Part shown: positions 9,720 through 20,802 of the stretch, in pieces | How the letters are laid out: the number at the start of each line of letters is the position of its first letter | Position numbering within the stretch: position 1 is the first letter of the stretch | DNA from: Limnomonas spitsbergensis | Lineage: Eukaryota > Chlorophyta > Chlorophyceae > Chlamydomonadales | Length of the DNA: 64,000 bases | Direction: 5' to 3' | Assembly: GCA_037349105.1 (NCBI GenBank) | Contig: JAYJMM010000023.1 | Coordinates: 248,001 to 312,000 of the forward strand | Position numbers and translations under genes: made by a program | Notes under the pieces: model-generated | Seen by the model: only the letters and a program-made list of their open reading frames with translations | What the model was told of the DNA's origin: nothing | Database searches by the model: none

Positions 9720-10385
9720 GGTTGGTCTTACCCTCTGTGTTGCACTGTTTCCTTAATCCCTACTCAATACTTTTATTTCCCTTCATTTCTTCCTTGCCAT
9801 CCATTGCGACTCCAGCCCCATGCTCCCAGGAGCTGCAAGGTTGAGATATTTTCTGGCACTTTCAGGACCCTTTGCGTTTGTATTATACCTTCCTCTTGTT
9901 TTCCACCTTTCTTTTCTCACTTTCATTTACTCCCCACAATTTTTATATTCTTCCTCCCTTCATTTCTCCCCCTTGAATTTTCCTTCCTCCTGTCATTTGT
10001 TCCCCCTTTGCATTTCTTCCATCTTTTATTTTGGTTTTCCTCTTTGGTGCCCCTTCCTTGGATTCCTTATTCCTCTATTGGCCTTCCTCATTTCCCCCCC
10101 TCTTTTTATTTCCTCGTTCATTTTCATCTGAACTACGATTATGATGTCCTCCTCCTCTTCTCCCGTCTTTAATCTCTTATTAACTCAACTGCTTTGTATT
10201 ATATACATGTATGATTACCGGTATTCCTACCAATTTGTTCCACACTTGTATTGTATTCCTTCACTCATTCCCGGCACCTTTTATTGTTCCAGCCACAGTT
10301 TCACATTCATTGTTTTCCTGTTTCCTTCTGTTATTTAACACCCTGCCCTTCCTCCCCTTATTATCTCCACTTGTGCAAGTCATCC
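9720..10385 (-). other. Purine-rich distal 3' flank of RAP gene A
   Basis: On the gene's strand this is a purine-rich tract with many GAAATAAA-type words. Comparable tracts follow RAP gene C (46020-46490), RAP gene B (62780-63105) and the right ankyrin gene (32830-33560). It could be 3' UTR/downstream sequence or a shared repeated element. Pyrimidine-rich ORFs on the plus strand are compositional. Confidence 0.45.
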
Positions 10386-10387
10386 AA

Positions 10388-10470
10388 GTCTGTTAGCCGA
10401 ATTGGCCGAGATTTATTTAGACATGGCCTAGAGGTGTAAATAACGTCATTTACTTGTGCAAGTCAGCTAG
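10388..10470. repeat. Dispersed TGACGTCA-type motif block beside RAP gene A
   Basis: GAATTGGCCGAGATTTAT then CATGGCCTAGAGGTGTAAAT and AACGTCATTTAC, in the same order as the copy at 1109. The location is again a 3' flank. Confidence 0.5.
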
Positions 10471-11395
10471 GCATGGAAATTGGCTTGCCTCTCGGCGGCC
10501 TGATTGATCATCTTGATCTCACTTTTGGCCCTCACTGCCAACATAGAAAATGCGGGCATGAAATAATGGAGTGTCCAACGTGTCCAACAAAAGCTCACAC
10601 AGACGCAATGATTCATACTTAAATGTGATGATTGGTAATGAGCAAATGCCCAAATCAGCATTCGTTAAGCAACACTTGGCAGCTCTATAATTTGTGTTGT
10701 ATAAAAAGGCAACAACGTCCCCTCATGAGAGGACACAAAGTAACGACACAAGTACATGTCAACAACTGCAAGACAGAAGGCATACACCGAAGTCTAGACA
10801 TGAACTACGCCGCACATTAAGAGGACATGTGCGAGGCGAAACAAGTTTATTTGATCAAGCCCCCCCCCCTCCCCCTATGAGTACCCGGGGCTCTATATCA
10901 GGGATACAAACAAAGGAATCCTTCCACGATGGAAGAGGGTTTGAGACATGAAAAAATGAAGCCCATACAAGCTTCAATCGCTTATCTCAGTCCCCAATCT
11001 GCATATACATAAAATGTGTTCACTCCATAAGCCCTCTGGAGAGTGTTGACATCTAGTCTACCTATTGACTTGGCATTGATAACATTGATCGCTGCACTCT
11101 CACAAAATCGACATTGTTGAGGGTAGCCCTAAATTACGGATCATCCAACATCGACGCAAAAAATCATTAGCTTGAAGGCCACAGCATAAAAAATCAACCC
11201 ACACCAAAGGGCAGGCATATCAAAACTACATGAGCACGTTTTGTTTATATGTTGACTAAAAAGCCCGCCCGGAATGTGTGCGATTTCGGATCATTACGGA
11301 ACACCCACAACCCATTCGCCTTCTTAGCATCCGACAAACAGTTCAGATGTCCAAGGCTACCCCTGGCGATGGCGGCCCAATGACATGCAACCACA
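10471..11395 (-). other. Proximal 3' flank of RAP gene A
   Basis: Diverged but recognisable relatives lie after RAP gene C (44944-46019) and RAP gene B (61676-62780), including a CTCATGAGGGGACGTTG-like word. Probably 3' UTR plus downstream region. A C-run lies near 10860-10870. Confidence 0.45.
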
Positions 11396-13840
11396 TCAAC
11401 CTAGCGTAGGCAATGATGCATCCAACAAGCGCTGCAGGTACTTCAGCTTCGCCTCATGGCCCTTCAGCCTCCGCCAGCCTGATACGACGGGCACACTGAC
11501 AACACGCCAGCCGCGCGCCTCAAGCATCAAGCTGCGCAACTTGGTGCCCCCCGTCAGCATGTCGGGCACATTGGACATGAAGTGTTGCGGGCCGTCCACC
11601 TCGATCGCAACCAGCTCCCCACCCGGCAACTGAACCGCAATGTCTATGCTGAACAACCCATCCTTGGTCAGAAGCTCGCTGATGGCTCCGGAGCAGCCGG
11701 GAAGCTTCCGTACCGCCGCTAACACATCAAGTTGTACTTCAGAGGTGGTGAGCTGCCTGCTGCCTCCTAGCCAAGAAGTACAACAAGTGTTCCGCAACTT
11801 GCGGTACATGGCACTATCCCGTACTTTTGGTGTGAGGAAGCCCTTTGCCTCCAACATCATCATGTACTGGAATGGCTGGTTGAGCAGGGTCATGAGCATG
11901 GGGTCAGCCAGGTCACGGCCCGCAATGAATCCTGGAAGCTTACGTAGCAACAACTCTAGCGCCCAAGGGAAGCACATGCCTGCTTGTGCGAGGCCGCCCA
12001 ATGTGTTGCACACAACCTGAAGGTCGCACTTGTCCGAGGCTAGTAGTTGTTGTCCGATCATGAAAACCTCCGCATCCGTGCATCCCAGGGTGGCCAGCGA
12101 CTGGACGTTGGAGCCAATCTGCATCGGGAGCAGGTCTTCATCCGCCAAGATCCGTTGCACCGCACATGCCAAGAAATCCCTGTCATAATGCTTTAATGCC
12201 GCCATGGCCCATAACATGTTGGCCACATTCTGCTCGCTCAGGGTTCCCAACGTGGTATGAGCCTTGACCAAGGCTGCGTCCAGAAAGGCCGTGTTGTGAT
12301 GCTGGAGAATCCCCATCGCCCACATTGTATTGGCGAGTTCCTGCGCGTTGAACAAATGCAGCTTAGCCTTGGCCTCACCCAGCATAGCCTCAGTAAACTC
12401 CGGGCTGGGGTAATGTAGCGTCGCAAGCGCCCAAATTGTGTTAGCGAGCTCCTGCGCTTTGAATAAGTGCAACTTAGCCTTGGCCTCGCCTAGCATAACC
12501 TCTATGAATGCCGGGGTTGCAACTTGCAACTTTGCTGTCGCCCACATGGTGTTCGCAATTGCCTGCGGGTTAAAGGACCTCCGCTTCGCCATTGCCTCGA
12601 CCATCAACGCATCGGTGAACGCCGGGCTGGGGTGTTGCAGTGTCGCTAGCGCCCAAATGGTGTTGGTAAGGGCCTGCGCGTTGAACAAGTGCAACTTGAC
12701 CGTGGCATGGAGCAGTAAGGTCTCGGTGAAGGCGGCATCCCTGTGCATGAGTAACGCCGTCGCGTACACTGTATTGGCGAGGTTCTGGGGGGTGAACAAG
12801 TGCAACTGAGCCTTGGCCTCGAGTAGCAACTTCTCAGTGAAGGCAGGGTCCCTAAACTTCAGTAGTGCCATCGCGTACAATGTATTGGCAAGGTCCTGGG
12901 GGGTGAACAAGTGCAACTTGGCCTTGGCCTCCAGCAACAACTTCTCAATAAAGGCCGTGTCGTTGTGCTTGAGTAACGCCAACGCATACACCGTGTTGGC
13001 GAGTTCTTGCGGGTTGAAGGATTGAATTTCAGACTCAGCACGGAGGATAAGCGCGCTTAACACGCCCTCGTCGTAGTGCTCAAGCTTTGAGAGCGCCCAT
13101 ATGCAATTGGCCACCTCCCGGCCGCCCATTGCGGGGGCACACAGCCGGACCAACTCTGCTACCTTGGCCAGCGTTGCAGCCTCCTCTGAACAGGAAACGC
13201 CCCAGGCTTGCACGAGGATGACGCTCGAGTGGAGTGCGGCCGCGGCGTGGATATGGTTGAAGGCGGGCCCATGCCTCTCAACCAGCTCGTCCATCTCCTG
13301 CAGGCTCCGTGCCTTTTTGATCAGGCTGGTGAGCAGTGGCGGGTCGATCACGCCCTTGCCCCTATAAGGCATATTCCCGCCAGTCCCGCCACCAAACCAT
13401 CTAGGGGAAGCAGCGTCGAGCTCGCGGCCTGGGCGCCCCCCCCGCGCACCATCAGCATGGTGGTACCTCTCAGCCCCGGAGTGGCTCTGTCCTCCCCTGT
13501 CCTCCCTGATCCTATCCCTTGAGTCAGGGTAGGGGGGCACACTCGCTGATTGTGAGCCATTGGTGTCCCACTGGCGCCCTGCCTGCGGCACTTTGCTGTA
13601 GCGGCCCTCGTCCCCGCGAGTGCTGTACGGCCTGCCGCTGCTGCCATTGTCCCGTCCAACAATGTTTAACCTGCCGCTTCTACCATCCTCGTAGCGGGCA
13701 TTGTCCTCACGGGCATTGTAGGGTCGGCCGCTGCTACTGCTGCTGATGTTCTTGTTGTCGGCAGGTTCTCCGGAAGTGCGCCGCCGAATGGAAGGATCAT
13801 AGCCGCCAGCACCGGTTAGGGCATAATGACCCTCCCAATC
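11396..13840 (-). CDS. RAP-domain repeat protein A, main exon
   Basis: Main 3' exon of a gene probably starting at 17774. The ORF extends to 13858, but its first ATG lies inside the acceptor region; CATGTGCAG ends at 13841, so the exon should start at 13840 in phase 0. About 165 residues rich in G, R, S, N and D come first. A helical region follows with nine clean 37-residue repeats (two degenerate positions aside) of the type FNPQxLANTxxALAxL, about 13129-12130. A C-terminal RAP domain (AIEVDGPQHFMSN, ARGWRVVSVPV) lies near 11625-11440; stop TGA. The family binds organelle RNA and acts in chloroplast or mitochondrial RNA processing or translation; the target here is unknown. It has nine repeats against eight in B and seven in C. 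Confidence 0.88.
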   Translation of the reverse strand, partial: DWEGHYALTGAGGYDPSIRRRTSGEPADNKNISSSSSGRPYNAREDNARYEDGRSGRLNIVGRDNGSSGRPYSTRGDEGRYSKVPQAGRQWDTNGSQSASVPPYPDSRDRIREDRGGQSHSGAERYHHADGARGGRPGRELDAASPRWFGGGTGGNMPYRGKGVIDPPLLTSLIKKARSLQEMDELVERHGPAFNHIHAAAALHSSVILVQAWGVSCSEEAATLAKVAELVRLCAPAMGGREVANCIWALSKLEHYDEGVLSALILRAESEIQSFNPQELANTVYALALLKHNDTAFIEKLLLEAKAKLHLFTPQDLANTLYAMALLKFRDPAFTEKLLLEAKAQLHLFTPQNLANTVYATALLMHRDAAFTETLLLHATVKLHLFNAQALTNTIWALATLQHPSPAFTDALMVEAMAKRRSFNPQAIANTMWATAKLQVATPAFIEVMLGEAKAKLHLFKAQELANTIWALATLHYPSPEFTEAMLGEAKAKLHLFNAQELANTMWAMGILQHHNTAFLDAALVKAHTTLGTLSEQNVANMLWAMAALKHYDRDFLACAVQRILADEDLLPMQIGSNVQSLATLGCTDAEVFMIGQQLLASDKCDLQVVCNTLGGLAQAGMCFPWALELLLRKLPGFIAGRDLADPMLMTLLNQPFQYMMMLEAKGFLTPKVRDSAMYRKLRNTCCTSWLGGSRQLTTSEVQLDVLAAVRKLPGCSGAISELLTKDGLFSIDIAVQLPGGELVAIEVDGPQHFMSNVPDMLTGGTKLRSLMLEARGWRVVSVPVVSGWRRLKGHEAKLKYLQRLLDASLPTLG

Positions 13841-13959
13841 CTGCACATGGGGAGACATTTACTGAGGGGATGTGTCAAATCGCATAATCATGGAGACAAC
13901 GATTGATTACCCGCTAGGATGGATACAATTCGAAACACTCCCAATGACCTTGAAGCAAC

Positions 13960-16470
13960 TCACAAGCCACGTCCCCTCAAACACCCTGCCCTCCAACACC
14001 CTACCCTCAGGCATCCTGCCCTCCGACACCCTGCCCTCAAACACCCTGCCCTCCAACACCCTGCCCTCAGGCATCCTGCCCTCCAACACCCTGCCCTCAA
14101 GCACCCTGCCCTTCAACACCCTGCCCTCAGGCATCCTGCCCTCCGACACCCTGCCCTCAAGCACCCTGCCCTTCAACACCCTGCCCTCAAGCACCCTGCC
14201 CTCCAACACCCTGCCCTCAAGCATCCGGCCCTCCAACACCCTGCCCTCAAGCAACCTGCCCTCAAGCACCCTGCCCCCAAGCACCCTGCCCTCAAGCAAC
14301 CTGCCCTCAAGCACCCTGCCCTCCAACACCCTGCCCTCAAGCACCCTGCGCTCAAGCACCCTGCCCTCAACCACCCTGCCCTCAAGCAACCTTCCCTCAC
14401 GCACCCTGCCCTCAAGCACCCTGCCCTCAAGCACCATGCCCTCCGACACCCTGCGCTCAAGCACCCTGCCCTCTAGCAACCTGCCCTCAAGCAACCTTCC
14501 CTCACGCACACTGCTCTCAAGCACCGTGCCCTCAAGCACCATGCCCTCAAGCACCCTGCGCTCAAGCACCCTGCCCTCATGCACCCTGCCCTGAAGCAAC
14601 CTTCACACACCCTGCTCTCAAGCACCCTGCCCTCAAGCACCCTGCCCTCCGACACCCTGCCCTCAAGCACCCTGCCCTCAAGCACCCTGCTCGTAAGCAC
14701 CCTACCCTCAAGCTCCCTGCCCTCAAGCACCCTGCCCTCAAGCACCCTGCCCTCCAACACCCTGCCCTCAAGCACCCTGCCCTCAAGCACCCTGCCCTCA
14801 AGCACCCTGCTCTCACGCACCCTGCTCTCAAGCACCCTACCCTCAAGCACCCTGCCCTCAAGCACCCTGCCCTCAAGCACCCTGCCCTCAAGCACCCTTC
14901 CCTCAAGCACCTGACCCTCAAGCACCCTGCCCTCAAGCACCCGACCCTCAATCACCCTGCCCTCAAGCAACCTGCCCTCAAACACCCTGCCCTCAAGCAA
15001 CCTGCGCTCAAGCACCCGACCCTCAAGCACCCTGCCCTCAAGCACCCGACCCTCAAACACCCTGCCCTCAAGCACCCTGCCCTCAAGCACCCGACCCTCA
15101 ATCACCCTGCCCTCAAGCAACCTGCCCTCAATCACCCTGCCCTCAAGCAACCTGCCCTCAAGCACCCATCCATCACGCACCCTGCCCTCAAGCACCCTGC
15201 CCTCAAGCACCCTGCCCTCAAGCACCCTGCCCTCAAGCACCCTGCCCTCAAGCACCCTGCCCTCAAGCACCCTGCCCTCAAGCACCCTGCCCTCAAGCAC
15301 CCTGCCCTCAAGCACCCTGCCCTCACGCACCCTTCCCTCAAGCACCCTGCCCTCCAGCACCCTTCCCTCATGCACCATGCCATCAAGCACCCTTCCCTCA
15401 AGCACCCTGCCCTCAAGCACCCGACCCTCAATCACCCTGCCCTCAAGCACCCTGCCCTCAAGCACCCGGCCATCGAACACCCTGCCCTCAAGCACCTTTC
15501 CATCACACACCCTGTTCTCAAGCACCCTGCCCTCAAGCACCCTGCCCTCAAGCACCCTGCCCTCAAGCACCCTGCCCTCCAACACTCTGCCCTCAGGCAC
15601 CCTATCCTCAAGCACCCTGCCCTCAAGCACCCTGCCCTCTAACACCCTGCCCTCAAGCACCCTGCCCTCCAATACCCTGCCCTCAAGCACCCTGCCCTCA
15701 AGCACCCTGCCCTCCAACACTCTGCCCTCAGGCACCCTATCCTCAAGCACCCTATCCTCAAGCACCCTGCCCTCAAGCACCCTGCCCTCAAGCACCATGC
15801 CCTCCCACACCATGCCCTCCCACACCATGCCCTCTAACACCCTGCCCTCCAACACCCTGCCCTCAAGCACCCTGCCCTCAAGTACCCTGCACTCAAGCAC
15901 CCTGCACTCAAGCACCCGGTCCTCAAGCACCCTGCCCTCAAGCACCCTGCCTTCAAGCACTCGGCCCTCAAGCACCCAGCCCTCAAGCACCCCACCCTCC
16001 AACACCCTGCCTTCAAGCACCCTGCCCTCAAGCACCCTGCCCTCAAGCACCCTGCCCTCAATCACCGGCCCTCAAGCAACCTGCCCTTAAGCACCCTGCC
16101 CTCAAGCACCCTGCCCTCAAGCAACCGGCCCTCACACACCCTTCCCTCAAGGACCCTGCCCTCAAACACCCTTTCCTCAAGCACCATGCCATCAAGCACC
16201 CTTACCTCACGCACCCTGCCCTCAAGCACCCTGCGCTCAAGCACCCTGCCCTCAAGCACCCTGCCCTCAAGCACCCTGCCCTCAAGCACCCTGCCCTCAA
16301 GCACCCTGCCCTCAAGCACCCTGCCCTCAAGCACCCTGCCCTTCAACACTCTGCCCTCAAGCACCCTACCCTCAAGCACCCTGCCCTCAAGCACCCTGCC
16401 CTCAAGCACCCTGCCCTCAAGCACCCTGCCCTCAAGCACCCTGCCCTCAAGCACCCTGCCCTCAAGCAGA
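13960..16470. repeat. 15-bp G-rich minisatellite inside RAP gene A
   Basis: About 166 units of TTGAGGGCAGGGTGC on the gene's strand fill nearly all of the 2.67-kb interval between exon 2 and the main exon. The unit is divisible by three, producing long pentapeptide ORFs (VLEGR, CLRAG and so on) on both strands that I reject as genes. Each pair of units fits the G3-N(1-7) four-run pattern for a G-quadruplex on the non-template strand. Confidence 0.92.
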
Positions 16471-16512
16471 GTCGCTGTTGCTTCTCCTAATTTCACCGAT
16501 TTGGGATCCTAC

Positions 16513-16641
16513 CTCATGAAGCTTGCTACTGCTGTTGCTGTTGCTTCTGATGGCAGGCCCTCGAGCAGTGCGCTGCTGAGTGGTAGGGTGGCGGCCGCCA
16601 ACACCGGTTTGGGCGTCAAGGCTAACTGCTCCTTTCACATC
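16513..16641 (-). CDS. RAP gene A, duplicated short exon 2
   Basis: 129 nt, 43 codons, phase 0, no stop. It lies between acceptor TCTGTAG and donor GAG then GTAGGATCC. The peptide (SLDAQTGVGGRHP, later IRSNSNSSSKLHE) aligns with the first 40 residues of the main exon. The same exon with the same donor is at 53900-54022 in RAP gene B, and a related one at 40967 in C. It therefore arose by duplication of the acceptor end of the main exon. Confidence 0.6.
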
Positions 16642-17531
16642 CTACAGATGGGGGGGTGGAGGGGTCAGTGCGAGCATTATGATGGAGAGCCTATGATGGA
16701 TCGCCCGAGTGCCCGGCCATGATGAATCACAGCGGGGGTGGGGTGGGGGGAAGGGGGGATGACAGACAAGCATGGCATTTGAGCATTTCCTTGGCATTGA
16801 CATGTGTTTGCATGGTATTTGAATGACGGATGCATGGCACTTTATTTCTGCTGCTAGTTTCCCTCCAGTTTGTTGTGCACGCCCCCTTCGTGAAATACTT
16901 TGGGTGGGTGTGCTAATTTAGTGATTTTGTTTATTCAGGTTGCATGTTTTTACCGCCTGACTGGACGGTATTTCCATACCAGGTGACCCTGGCACCAGGT
17001 CCCAAGCGCCATGCCAGAGGCGCCATTCCCATGCCCATGCACGATCTCCTTCTGTTATGGCGGTGCCCGTGTGTACGCCCATGCCCATGCCCATGCGAAC
17101 GCCCATGCTGATGCGTACGCCCATTCCCATGTCTAATTTGCTTGTGACTATTCCTTCCATGGTGACCTCCATGCCAGGTAAAAAGCAGCATCTGGATATT
17201 TGCCAGATCCCCCTAGAGATTTATTAAGCTATGAGCTAGGGCCTAGCTAGTGGAATTTCCGGAACCAAGGCCTAGGGCATATCAGCAAATGCGTTTTCCC
17301 CCATGCCCTTGCCAGGCCAAATAGCTACATTCGTAATTAATGTCCACTGCCATTTCTGTTCAGCGCCCAAGGCATAAGCTGTCTGCTCACTTCAAATGCA
17401 AGTAATTGCAAATTCGACAACCGGTAGTGGTATGCCTTTTGTGTACAAGAAACACAATCTATAACGCCTGGTTGCCCCAGTCTTTCAGCAGTCGCAAGCT
17501 TTCTGTTACAGCGCAGGCAGGCAGAACGCAC
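16642..17531 (-). other. Intron 1 of RAP gene A with ATGGGC hexamers
   Basis: It runs between donor GTGCGTTC and the exon 2 acceptor. A hexameric ATGGGC-type microsatellite lies at about 17028-17125, mirrored in gene B at about 53425-53475. Conservation with B through the intron (for example GGTGACCTCCATG-like words) shows common descent. Short ORFs across it are not called. Confidence 0.5.
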
Positions 17532-17774
17532 CATGGCATGTTGCGTATCATCATCATCATCGCCCAGCCGCCGAGCCTGGGGTGCGCCTGAAAACGCGGC
17601 GCTTGCATCTGTGCGCGTTCTGAAGTGAAGCGCCGGTCCTTGAAGCTGCGCTGAGGTAAAGCTGGCGAGCAGTGGCGATGATGTGCAGAGGGATAACCTG
17701 CCGTGCTGCAGCACCCGTCGACACCGGGCATCACGGTGGACTATGCCCGATCGATTCAAATTAAGAGAATGCAT
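17532..17774 (-). CDS. RAP gene A exon 1, organelle-targeting peptide
   Basis: 81 codons from the ATG at 17774 to CATG before GTGCGT, phase 0. The peptide is rich in R, S, L and H and poor in acidic residues at first (LNLNRSGIVHRDARCRRVLQ, later LHFRTRTDASAAFSGAP), as expected for a mitochondrial or chloroplast transit peptide. The homologous exon in gene B (52744-52989) keeps the same start and donor. Joining to the RAP exon is inferred from phase and matching order in both genes. Confidence 0.6.
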
Positions 17775-17799
17775 CGCAATCTTTCCTACAGTGATTCCA

Positions 17800-19045
17800 G
17801 TTTAATAAAAATATACAATGCACCTTAATCTTTATGCCCAGCTATCACGGGACGCGCAAGAAAGTGTGACCGACAGAACCAAAACGTAAATGGTTTCGGT
17901 AGCAAATTTACGGAGAAATTTACAATGACGGAATTTTAGGACTCAAAATTGATTGGGGAGCATCGAAACAAATTAATGCATGGCCAAGTGAAGTGCAGCC
18001 CAGTAAGTTGCTTCAGGCGCAGAGCGAATCGGACACTCTTTCCGTGGATCCAAACAAATGTGGAGCCAGACATTATATTGATGGCAAATAGAAGGCAGGG
18101 AGCGGAAGGCGGCTTTCCTTATCGAACATTTGTGAACAGGCGTTTACCAAATACGATAAGCACATATACCACACTACAGAGGTTTATAATGTTTCGACAG
18201 AGCCCCCAGGCGGCCGAAGGTCGCGGGGGCGAAGCCCCCGGAGTCACCCCGTCTCTGTCTGTCAGTCAGTCAGTCAGTCTGATGTTTCTGGAGCGTCCCG
18301 GAAACTTTATGCGCTACAGCGCAAATGAACCGCCTGTATTTATTAAGGTTCTTCCTTTCAGACCTCAAAGGCCGAGGTGCAGAATTGAGAAACTCAGTAA
18401 CCAAGGCTGGTTCTCACAGCGGATGACGTAAGCGTAAGGTGTCACGCGACAGCTGCAACTTCGCTTCTCTAACAACACGCACTTGGCCAGCGATAGATTA
18501 TTGACAACATATTTTGAAATCCTTCAACATGGCGAGGGGGTTTGCATGGGGTCCAGGTGACCCCGTCCGCAACTGCGCCTGCCCTCTGAAAGGTCACGCA
18601 CCCGACTGCTCTGCCGTTTTTCGTGTTGCGCAGCAGCACCTCTGATTACTTGTCACTTCGTTTGTGCGCGATTATGCATGGGTTCCTCATTCTGCCACAT
18701 GGGTGCATAAACGCATGCCGCGGCTAAGCCAAATGCATGCATGCATCCCGAGCTATCATGCGGCACCCATACCACACTGCTGTTTCTATTGAGTCCATAA
18801 TGTCTTCACACCTTGTTGGCGCGCGCCACGATGGCGCATGGGACTCCATGGGGTTCCTCATGCCACCGCATGGGTGCATGCATGGCACAGCAAATAAAGC
18901 CATAGGCTACATAAGCATCAATTGAAGGCCACTGCCGAAATACTCTCCTTCGCAACGTGCAACCAGCAGTGTTGTACCACTGGACCATGTGTCAAGCAAA
19001 AGCAAAAGGCAAACGTTGGGCACCACATGTCATTATACGCCATGT
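17800..19045. other. ~1.2-kb insertion 5' of RAP gene A exon 1
   Basis: In gene B the conserved upstream block and exon 1 are only about 60 bp apart; in A they are separated by about 1.2 kb. The insert holds a perfect 7-bp hairpin (CGGGGGC, loop GAA, GCCCCCG, 18224-18240), a GTCA microsatellite (about 18258-18280), and a 160-residue ORF (17949-18431, plus) with no recognised domain. A mobile element is possible, but I found no clear terminal repeats. Confidence 0.45.
18224..18240. repeat. Perfect GC hairpin with GAA loop
   Basis: CGGGGGC-GAA-GCCCCCG, followed within 20 bp by tandem GTCA. A short palindrome of the kind often dispersed in algal genomes; function unknown. Confidence 0.6.
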
Positions 19046-19350
19046 CTATACTTGCCAACATTTCCGGGATGTCGTGTGCGTTCTTTCGTTCGGTTTGGCG
19101 GTTGGGGTGTAAGTCTGAGTCTCCAAGAAATCACGTTGCGCCCTTTCTCTCGGTGCACCTGCTCTACGACCGCACGCCGGAGGTAGGGGGCAGACGCACC
19201 AGAGAAAGGGAAAAAGATACAACACATGCATCAGAGAAACAGGAGGACTGCGCAACTAGTTGGTAAGTTTATGAGGGGCATGGGGAGCAAGAGCACGCCC
19301 CCATCACTGGCTCGTGCGCCTCGCCCATCTATGAATCTCCAAGTTGGAGT
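19046..19350 (-). promoter_or_regulatory. Conserved upstream block of RAP gene A
   Basis: Inverted match to 52370-52690 ahead of RAP gene B, including GGCAAGTATAGAC and the run with AAAGAACGCACACGACAT. Conservation upstream of exon 1 in both genes makes it the best promoter candidate, although it may simply be part of the duplicated segment. Confidence 0.35.
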
Positions 19351-20252
19351 GTGAACTAAGCTGGGCAGTATAGACAACATTGCCCTTACCTGTATCTCTT
19401 ATCTGTCAATGCTGGGAGAGGAAGCGGAGACCGGAAGGTCGGGAACACGGTGGAGAATCGCTGGTTACATCTTGATACAATTGTAAAGCAACAGAGTCGG
19501 CGTACCATAAGATCACGAATCAACAGAGTCTCAGTACCGTAGAACAAGTTTGACTCCGCTCGTAATTAAATAATTATTGGGGTGCGCGGACATGGGTGCG
19601 CGCTAATATTAATTCCAAAATTGCAGCTGTGCGGAGCTTCAGTTGGGTCCCCAAAAAATATTTTGGGGGTGCGCGGTATGAATTAAAAACAGCATTTTTT
19701 ACAAAAATCCGTGCGCTATCGCGCGACTGTTTAATTCGACATCCATTCAGTCATCCTTGTCAAGTGTGCCCAAATAGCCCTGCATGGTAACAGTACTGAT
19801 GACTCTGATGAGCACTACCGGTACTCATAGGTAGCATTACTGCACAGCTCAGCCTCCATCCACTCGGCTCGCCAGTCGAATCGCCAAGGCCAAGTTTGAC
19901 TACCGTAGCATGCCTTTTGCTGACTTCCAGGGTTAAAACTACCGTAAAGCGCCTTAAGTCCGCGCACCCCCCCAAAAAAGAATTTATTTATCGGCCGCGC
20001 ACCCCAAAAAGAATGTAAAAAAACGGTCGCGCAGCGACGAAATTTTAATTTAATTTAACGTCGCGCAAGCACAAAATCTAATTAAACACCGCGCATCACT
20101 GAAATAATTTAAATTTTCGTCCGCGCAGCACTTTCAGCCAGTACTGTCAAACTCTGTTACAACTTCGCTTGAAGCTAGCAGGACCCGCATACCGTAGCCT
20201 CCTTCCCTTTCCTCCGACGATTCCTGGCCTCAGGAAACGTGTGGCTATTGGT

Positions 20253-20324
20253 GCCCGGGGGGCTCAGTGGTACTACGGAACTTGGCAGTCCACCCTGAGG
20301 TCTACGGTTCGAATCCTGTCAATG
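20253..20324 (+). repeat. tRNA-like A/B-box segment
   Basis: GGGCTCAGTGGT resembles a pol III A box and GGTTCGAATCC is a perfect B box about 50 bp downstream. The ends do not pair as an acceptor stem, so it is not called as a tRNA gene but as a tRNA-derived (SINE-like) promoter region. Confidence 0.5.
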
Positions 20325-20728
20325 TTCAGCACTTCCAGCCTGTAGTGCTCATCTGAGTCATCAGTAGTGTTGCTGTGCATGGCTATTTGAGCAGACTTGA
20401 CAAGGATGGCTGAACGGATGTCGAATCAAACAGTCGCGCGCTAGCGCGTCATTTTTTTTTTTGTAAAAAGTGCTGTTTTTAATTCATATTGCGCACCCCC
20501 AAAATAGTTTTTGGGCACCTGACTGACGCTCCGCGCACCGGAAATTTTGGAATTAATATTAGCGCGCAGCTATGTCCGCGCACCCCTATAATTATTTACT
20601 TACGAGCGGAGTAAAAGGCGTTTTACGGTAATTTTTATTGTACTGGCTGATAGTGCAACGTTCTGTTGGGCACATTTTACGAAGTGCCAGACGTTTCCCC
20701 CACATACACCTGGAGCGCAGTAGATGAG

Positions 20729-20802
20729 CATTGACAGGATTCGAACCGCCGACCTTAGGGCCGACTGCCAATTAGCGTGGTGCCATTCAGCCCCCAGGGC
20801 CC
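20729..20802 (-). repeat. tRNA-like A/B-box segment, inverted copy
   Basis: On the minus strand GGGCTGAATGG is followed by GGTTCGAATCC. It matches 20253-20324 with several differences, including around the central loop. Same interpretation as its partner. Confidence 0.5.

Noticed and set aside
9804..10172. Hydrophobic F/L/S-rich ORFs as membrane proteins
   Set aside because: They are translations of the pyrimidine-rich complement of a purine-rich 3' tract; similar spurious ORFs occur on the matching strand of the other tracts.
13348..13662. Antisense and alternative-frame ORFs over the RAP exons
   Set aside because: They follow from GC-rich coding sequence on the other strand and have no conserved domain.
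14473..16065. 530-codon ORF of VLEGR pentapeptides
   Set aside because: The 15-bp unit is divisible by three and free of stops in several frames on both strands; the sequence is intronic in RAP gene A.
17949..18431. 160-codon ORF as a gene
   Set aside because: It lies wholly in the insert missing from gene B, lacks a recognised domain, and crosses a hairpin and a tetranucleotide repeat.
20253..20324. Functional tRNA gene
   Set aside because: A and B boxes are present but the ends do not form an acceptor stem and no convincing cloverleaf is seen.
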